The notes under the pieces are model-generated. The model saw only the letters and a program-made list of their open reading frames with translations. It had not been told where the DNA came from and did not search any database. The position numbers were made by a program, and so were the translations under genes. Below, piece after piece: positions 57,380-64,000 of a stretch of DNA of 64,000 bases. Origin of the DNA: Capsicum annuum (Eukaryota; Streptophyta; Magnoliopsida; Solanales; Solanaceae). Positions within the stretch are counted from its first letter, which is position 1. Each line of letters starts with the position of its first letter. The DNA lies in contig NC_061118.1 of NCBI RefSeq assembly GCF_002878395.1, forward strand, positions 126,068,829-126,132,828, written 5' to 3'.

Positions 57380-59457
57380 TGTCATGACTCAAGACTACCC
57401 GAGTCACAAGTGAATCCAAGCTAACCCATACTTGGAAAACACTATGTTTTTTTTTAAAATATTAATATTTATGGGCTAAAGCTAAACTAAAATAAAAAAC
57501 TAATGAAATAGTCATAATGAAATGCTGGACATCAACCAAAGCTGGAAATAAAAGATACTGACTAAAACCATACTGAAAATATTAACATCTATTTGAAAGC
57601 TTCTAAATCATGATGAGTTGTTGGGATAGGTCCCTAACTAATTATGGCTAGCAACAATAAATGAAAATACTAATAATAATAAATGATAACTAGTTCTCCA
57701 CTTATGAGGACTTACCAAGGTTGTAGTTAAGAAGAATAGGAACAGGTTAAGTGCAGTTCGGGTACTGAGCATCCGAACCTATATTATTAGATAATATAGC
57801 ACAAAGAAGTATACGATCAGTACTTTGAATGTACTGAGTATGCGAGATGGAAAACTAACTGGCAAAAATAGAATATAAAAATGATAGTCAGAATTTAAGA
57901 CTAAGCATAATACCATATACTGAATAAGTTGTATATCTGAACACAAGGTCATTAAAAATCTGATGCTTAAACATGAACTGAATCATAAAATAAAGATTAT
58001 AGGAGCTAACTACAACCGACATACTTAATTTGAGAAAAATTAGGGTCCAACCTGTAACCCTAGTTTGAAGGGTGTCAGTACCTTGACAAGGGTACCAACA
58101 CCAGCTGTCGTGAATCTATTAAACAAATATCTCGAAGGACTAGGTTCTAAATCCTAAACTGACTGGTGACCCCTAATAACCAATGATGGCACCGTAGTTC
58201 TGGAATTTTGAGGATGCTACAAATAATCTCAAGCCTAATTGATGGGTAAGCCAAAATTCCTGCACTCACTCGGTGCTAAGTCTACTCCTAACTGAATGGC
58301 ACTGAAATATGAAATAATACATGAACTTATAACTGATATACTCAAGTCATGTATTCTGTACATAACATTGCATGTATAAATATAAAATACTCAATAGCAT
58401 GTAAACTGATAGATATAACTGAATTCCTAGATATAGGGTGTTCATAATCTACAAGCTCTACACATGATGACAGTAACTAATATTAAGAGGAAATTCACAG
58501 TATTAACCAATAATCTCAACAATATGTGATAATAAGGGATTTCATAGTTTTGAACATGGAATATGCTATTTCAATTCAAAAAACATGTATTCATGATTCT
58601 ATTTCACGATAAGCTAAAAGTTTAAAGAAAGCTCATAGTTGACCTGGAGCCTAACTTGATGGGAAAATATAATTGAGAATTGAGGTGTTTTTGGGATTAA
58701 ATGGGTGAAAGGAACCCATTAATGAAATCCCACATGCCTGGAGTGAATTCCTTGGAGAAATGCTTGGAACTTCTACTTCAACTTGAAGAACCGAGTCTTC
58801 TTTGGAGAAGAAAAGAATCAGTTTTTTTCTGCTAAGTGTATGGATTTTTGGAGTTTGTGAAGTGTTAGGGTAATTTAATCCCTCAATAAATAATATTGGA
58901 GTGACCAAATGACGTGAGTTTAGGGTAAAAAGGATGGGGAAAATACCAAAAAGCTATTCCAGTCGTCATGATTCACCCAATGATTCATTACGATTGGTCA
59001 CGAGTAGTAGTCTAAGTCGTGACCTAAGTTTTTGAGGTATGGGACCTTTCTGATTTGATCACAACTCCCTCTCCTAATGAATCATTAGGTCTGCTTAAGA
59101 GTTCTTAGGAGTAGTCGTGGTCTGAGACTAAGCTTCTGGATTCCTCACTGGTGTGGCAATAAGTCCACATGATGACTCGTTATGTCGGATAACAAGTGGT
59201 GTTCTAGACTCATTACCATTGAGATGAATTCTACTACCATTCACTTCTATGGTAAAAAATCTAGGTCACAACTCGTTACATCTAGAAATGAGTCATTTTC
59301 TAAACCATTACCACTGGCATCTTGACTGTGCCTTTTAACAAAATGCCATTACTTTTTACCACGACATTGGATTAAGGCGAGACTTGTTTTATTGGAAAGC
59401 TAATTTAATGGCCTATTCTTTGATTGGTCTAGAGCTTGAAATTTTAGGGTGTTACTA
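57380..59457 (-). mobile_element. Tekay element C, 3' LTR, inserted in gag of element B
   Basis: On the plus strand it starts TGTCATGACTC inside B's gag and ends near GGGTGTTACTA, followed by the polypurine tract (minus AAGGGGGAGATA, about 59458-59470). There is no PBS at 57379, which rules out its being B's own 5' LTR. Target duplication would be CATCA (57375-57379), with its partner outside the window. Confidence 0.75.
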
Positions 59458-59817
59458 TATCTCCCCCTTGGGATCATTCATCTTCGAATGAAACTAACTA
59501 AGCTGAGAGGATAGGGAAAAGCTGGGATCTTGCACTGAATACTTAAGGACTAAATCATGAACCGATATCTAATCTTATACCTAATGCATGAACTGAATTG
59601 AACCCATAAATGCATGCACTAAGATAGAAATTAAGGAATTAATTAATTTAGGGGAACTATTACCTCAAGTTGGAACTAAATTCGAAGAGAAAAGGTGGGG
59701 GGAGGGGGGTACTTGGTCATTATGTCTGCTTCTGCTTCCCAAGTAACTTCCTCGACTAACTCATTTCTCTACATAACATTCACTAAAGAGACCACTTTAT
59801 TCCTCAGCCTATGTATT
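59458..59817 (-). pseudogene. element C chromodomain end and 3' untranslated part
   Basis: The minus strand reads a chromodomain-type end (EVTWEAEADIMTKY-like) near 59755-59710, then untranslated sequence to the polypurine tract. Interrupted at 59817 by element D. Confidence 0.65.
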
Positions 59818-61671
59818 TGACACGGCCCGAACTAGGGCCTTGTTGTAATGGGCAACTCAAGTACAACAAGGACCGGAGATCACCCCGCTATCTAATCCAA
59901 CCAACCAACAACCATAAAATAGCTAATATATTAACAAAGTACATATCCATACCATAACACAACACACCCAAGTCCACAGTTTGTCCATACAAAGCCTCTA
60001 AAAATAATCCATGAATATCCGATCGGGACATGCCCCCGACCTTATCCAAAACCAATATCCATGACTAAGCCAATAAAAACATAAGAAAACTCAAAACAAG
60101 AAATGGAGCCTTCCGAAGTATGGAAGCTCACCACTTCATGTCACCACAAGCTATTTCTGAGTCCAATCACTGAGTAGGAGGTGTAAGAATATGACCAACA
60201 CCTGTATCGCATGGACATACAACGTCGAAGATGGTAAACAGTTGGAGCGCTAGAATATAACTCAAGGATAAGGATAAAATAGTTCCAATAGTTCAAAACC
60301 ATTCAACCAAATAAATAGAACTAATACAACATAAACATATATATATATACATATATACTATGTCAGGCTAGGGAACAAGAATAGCATAAAGTTTAAAAAC
60401 ATTAACTTGGGTTGTGTCGTATAACCATGATAGAACAAGGCACCCATAGGATGGAATAATTCAATTTATAGTTTAGGTTCTCAAACCCTTTTAACCAACT
60501 AATCCACCAAGGTTAACGTTCAGATCATTACATGGACAACAAGGCATTTACAAAACCATTTACCAACCATTCATATTCAATAGGCTAATGCCTTTGTAAA
60601 AAACATATTCTAATTCTATTTATGGTTATCAAGAACTTTATATAATCATTCATCCTTCATTAGAATTCTTATATCAAACATTAGTTCCAAATCCAATTCA
60701 TCATATGACTAATTTATTCTCTTAGGCATTTTCAAAAACACTTTGAGGGTATGCTATTATCAAGGCCAAAATTAAGGTAAAAACCACCAAGTTTAGGGTT
60801 ATCCATGAACTATTTTTTAAACAACAATTCCCAAGCAACCATATGTGCAAACCATCATTAAAAACATCTATGAATATATGTTAAACCAAGAGTTAACAAT
60901 ACTCAACCATATGCAACAAAACCCTCAATTTGTCTTTTCAAAACCACCATTTAAGAATCAAAATCACACTTTCAAACAGATAATATTTATGAATTAACAA
61001 TGAGGGAAGAGTAACATGCCTTATTCACGAGGATTCACGGAGAAAAACTTGACTCTTGAGCATTTAGATGAACACTTGTAGAAACCCTATCCCTAATCCT
61101 CAAGAGAGAGTTAGAGAGAGTTAGAGAGTGTTTTTAGAATGTTTGATCTTTCAAAAGTGTGTTATGAGAGGCCACAACATGTTATAGGATGTGGGGAGTT
61201 AAGGCTTTTGGGGTGGGAAATGTCTTGAATACACTCAGCTTAAAAGCTGAACGCTTGACCGCAGGAGGGTACGACCACCCTACCCAAACCGTACCCTTGG
61301 GTACGAGTGGTACTCATACCTCATACCCTAGGCCTCATCTTAGACCTCTATAATTCCAACATACGACCACACAAGGCTAACTCGTATCCTAATATACGAG
61401 AAGTACCTTATAACCCGTACCCTAGATAGAATGCACTAGTCTATGCTTAGGGTATCATATGACTTAGCAGCATACACCTCATACCCTATCATACAACTAG
61501 GGAGAGGTCGAACCATACCTTGGACAAAATGAAACCAACCTACACTAATCGTCATACGAGAAGAGGGACGCTAACCGTACCCTAGCGTATGACTTGTACC
61601 TTCAAGTCGCACCTTGTCTAGCAACTCAAACTTAGGAAATTCTCTAAGGGTCCAAAGCCAAGGTGTTTCTA
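59818..61671 (-). mobile_element. Tekay element D, 3' LTR, inserted in element C
   Basis: Plus-strand start TGACACGGCCCGAACTAGGG, end GGTGTTTCTA next to a purine-rich tract (minus strand TGGGGGAGAATA). Homologous to element B's LTR. The left flank GTATT (59813-59817) would be one copy of the target duplication. Confidence 0.82.
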
Positions 61672-64000
61672 TTCTCCCCCACTTGGATCATTCGTCCTTG
61701 AATGATGAGTAAAGGCAAACACATGCACGAGTTAACATATTATCACACATCAAACTAACTTTTTACCAAGCTAGTAAACAAAGACATAACCAAAGGATAA
61801 GAGGAACAACACATACCTTAAGCACGAGTTTTCGAAATACGGAACAAATGCGGATACATGGACTTCATGTCCTTTCTTGCCTCCCAAGTAGATTATTCAA
61901 CCTTATGGTCCCTCAAAAGATCCTTTACCAAAGCCACTTTGTTCGCAACCGACGAATATGAAAATCCAAGATCTTAACCTGGACTACCTCAAAAGATAAA
62001 GAATTTGAGACAGCCAACCTTTCCAAAGGGATAATTGATGAAGGATCACCTACGCACTTTCTCAACTATGAGCCGTGGAAAACTGGATGAATGAAGCTCA
62101 AACTAGTAGGCAAATCCAACTCATAAGAAACATTACAATCCCTCTTCAAAACCAAATACGGACCAACGTTCTAGGGACTAGGCTTCCCCTTTTTACTAAA
62201 CTGCATCACTCCCTTTATAGGAGATATGTTTAAGAACATCCAATTGCAAACATTGAACCCTAACTCCCTACACCTCACATCCGCATAGGACTTTTGGTGA
62301 CTTTTAGCTGCTTTCAATCTATCACGAATCACCTTCACCCTCTCCAAGGCTTGGTGAACTAAATCAAGCCAAACAACTTACCCTCACCAACTTTATACCA
62401 CCCAATAGGAGAACAACATCTCCTACCATTCAACTCCTAAAAAGGATCCATAATGATACCATTATTATAAAAAAAAATTAAATCAAAGGCAAATGGTCAA
62501 ACCAACTACCACCATAGTCAATCACACAAGCACGAAGCATATCTTCCAATGTTTGAATAGTTCTCTCTGTTTGTCCATCTTAATACAGGTGGAAAGTTGT
62601 ATAAGGAACACCTTAGTTCCTAAACCCTACTAAAATAACTTCTAAAAATAAGATGAGAAAGGAGTACCACGATTTGAAATGATAGAAAATAGAGCACCAT
62701 GAAACTTTAGGATCTCTACAAGGTACAACTTAGCATGATATCTGCCGAATAACTAGTCTTTACTGGCAAGAAGTGAGCAAACTTGGTCATTCTATCCACG
62801 ATGACCTAAATAGAATCATATTGATTTCGAGATCAAGGAATACCAATAATAAAATCCATATTAATCACCACCCACTTCCATTCGGCCAACTCAAATCTCT
62901 TGGTACAAACCCCCGAAACTCATGTACTCAACTTTCACTTGTTAACACACCACACACTTAACCACATCTCTCTTTATATTATTCCACCAATAGAACTACT
63001 TAAGATTATTATACATCTTCGTAGAACTAGGATGAATAGCATAACGAGATCCATGAGCTTTAGCCAAAATTTTTCCCTTAATCCATCAACATCGGAAACA
63101 TATAAACTACCATGGTATCAAAAGATACCACCACCACTAATCACAAAATCAACAACCTTTTGTTGACCCACGTTCCCCTTAATCTTTATCACATCAGGAT
63201 CCAATATTTGCTTTTCCTTTATGTCAACAACAAGGTACGACTGCGATACCTGATGCACAAATATACCACCATCATCAGAGTCCACGAGACAAACTCCAAG
63301 CTTAGCAAAATAGTGAATGTCCTTCACCAACTCCCTCTTATCCTCATTCACATGAGTTAGACTCCCCACGGATAACCTATTAAGAGCAATAACAACTACG
63401 TTAGCTTTACCTAGATGGTAATAGAGACTCATATCATAGACCTTCAACAACTGAAACCACCTCATTTGCCTTAGATTCAACTATTTCTAATTAAACATAT
63501 ACTGCGGGCTTTTATGGTAAAAAAGATGTCAAAATGAACCCCATTGAGATAATGATGCCAAATCTTTAACACAAATACCACAACTAACTATTCCAAATCA
63601 TGAGTGAGGTAGTTTTTTTAAGAACTTTGAATGGACTAGATGCATAAGCCACCACTGTACCATACTGCATTAACACATAACCAAGCCCAACACAAGAAGC
63701 ATCACAACACACTATGAAGCCATCATTACCCTTAGGCAGGGTCAAAACCAAGTTAAAGTAGACTTTTCCTTTAACTTCTCAAAACTACCCTTACACGTAT
63801 CCGACCATTAGAACTTGACCTTTTGCTGAATTAACTTAGTCAATGGGGCAGCTATAGTAAAAAAACTTTCCATTAACCTCCTATAGTAACCGGATGAACC
63901 CAAGAAGCTCTTAATATTGGATGGAGTTGCGGGTCTAGGCCACTTCATAACTATAACAACTTTTTATGCATCCAGAATTATCCCTTCACTAGAGATAACA
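61672..64000 (-). pseudogene. pol: element D pol: RT end, RNase H, integrase, chromodomain
   Basis: Right to left: the end of RT at the window edge, RNase H (63480-63118, YYHLGKANVVVIALNRLS), integrase zinc region near 63060-62900, integrase core in broken frames to about 62280, integrase tail and chromodomain to about 61830, then the polypurine tract. Many stops; the element continues beyond the window. Confidence 0.78.

Noticed and set aside
57380..59457. Reading this LTR as the 5' LTR of element B
   Set aside because: The adjacent sequence is mid-gag with no PBS, and a polypurine tract lies on the other side, so it is the 3' LTR of an inserted element.
1..64000. tRNA or rRNA genes
   Set aside because: I looked for tRNA-like arms and rRNA text and saw only primer-site complements and the TS SINE body.

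Overview
This window is plant nuclear repeat DNA with no intact host gene that I can support. It is AT-rich and consists of an integrated pararetrovirus locus followed by layered LTR retrotransposons. The combination points to Solanaceae: a solendovirus-like (tobacco vein clearing virus type) endogenous pararetrovirus (EPRV), a TS-type SINE with a TTG tail, an Ogre/Tat-type element, Tekay/Del chromoviruses and an Athila element. I cannot name the genus from sequence alone. It looks like heterochromatin.

Layout. 1-308: end of a copia-like LTR. 309-2157: AT-rich sequence without recognisable genes. 2158-28850: an EPRV locus in three joined pieces. (i) 2158-3943 is a minus-strand copy of the viral leader only. 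(ii) 3944-12052 is one genome-length plus-strand unit of about 8.1 kb. Its order is tRNA-Met primer site, coiled-coil/capsid ORF with CCHC finger, movement protein, protease, reverse transcriptase, RNase H, ORF4, promoter with TATA box, then a 1.7-kb leader carrying small paralogous ORFs. (iii) A minus-strand copy follows at 12053-12264 and resumes at 23340-28850. It is split by an 11-kb gag-only Ogre/Tat-like retrotransposon (12270-23334) with 2-kb LTRs, a 5-bp target duplication and a large 44-bp minisatellite. The minus copy also carries a TS SINE with a 52-bp flanking duplication. All viral genes I examined are broken by stops, frameshifts or rearrangement, except some short leader ORFs.

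28851-30959 is AT-rich with nothing recognised. From about 30960 to the window end is a nest of Ty3/gypsy elements. The host of the nest is a minus-strand Tekay element (B). Its 3' LTR is split by a plus-strand Tekay element (A, 31835-39395). Its pol is split at the integrase/chromodomain border by a complete minus-strand Athila (40913-53551, 1.25-kb LTRs). Its gag is split by Tekay element C (3' LTR 57380-59457), which is in turn split by Tekay element D (59818 to beyond the window).

Nothing here looks like a working host system. The most interesting material is the EPRV: its head-to-head inverted architecture, a segment moved between distant parts of the genome at short homologies, and a train of duplicated small leader ORFs with a possible folded RNA element.
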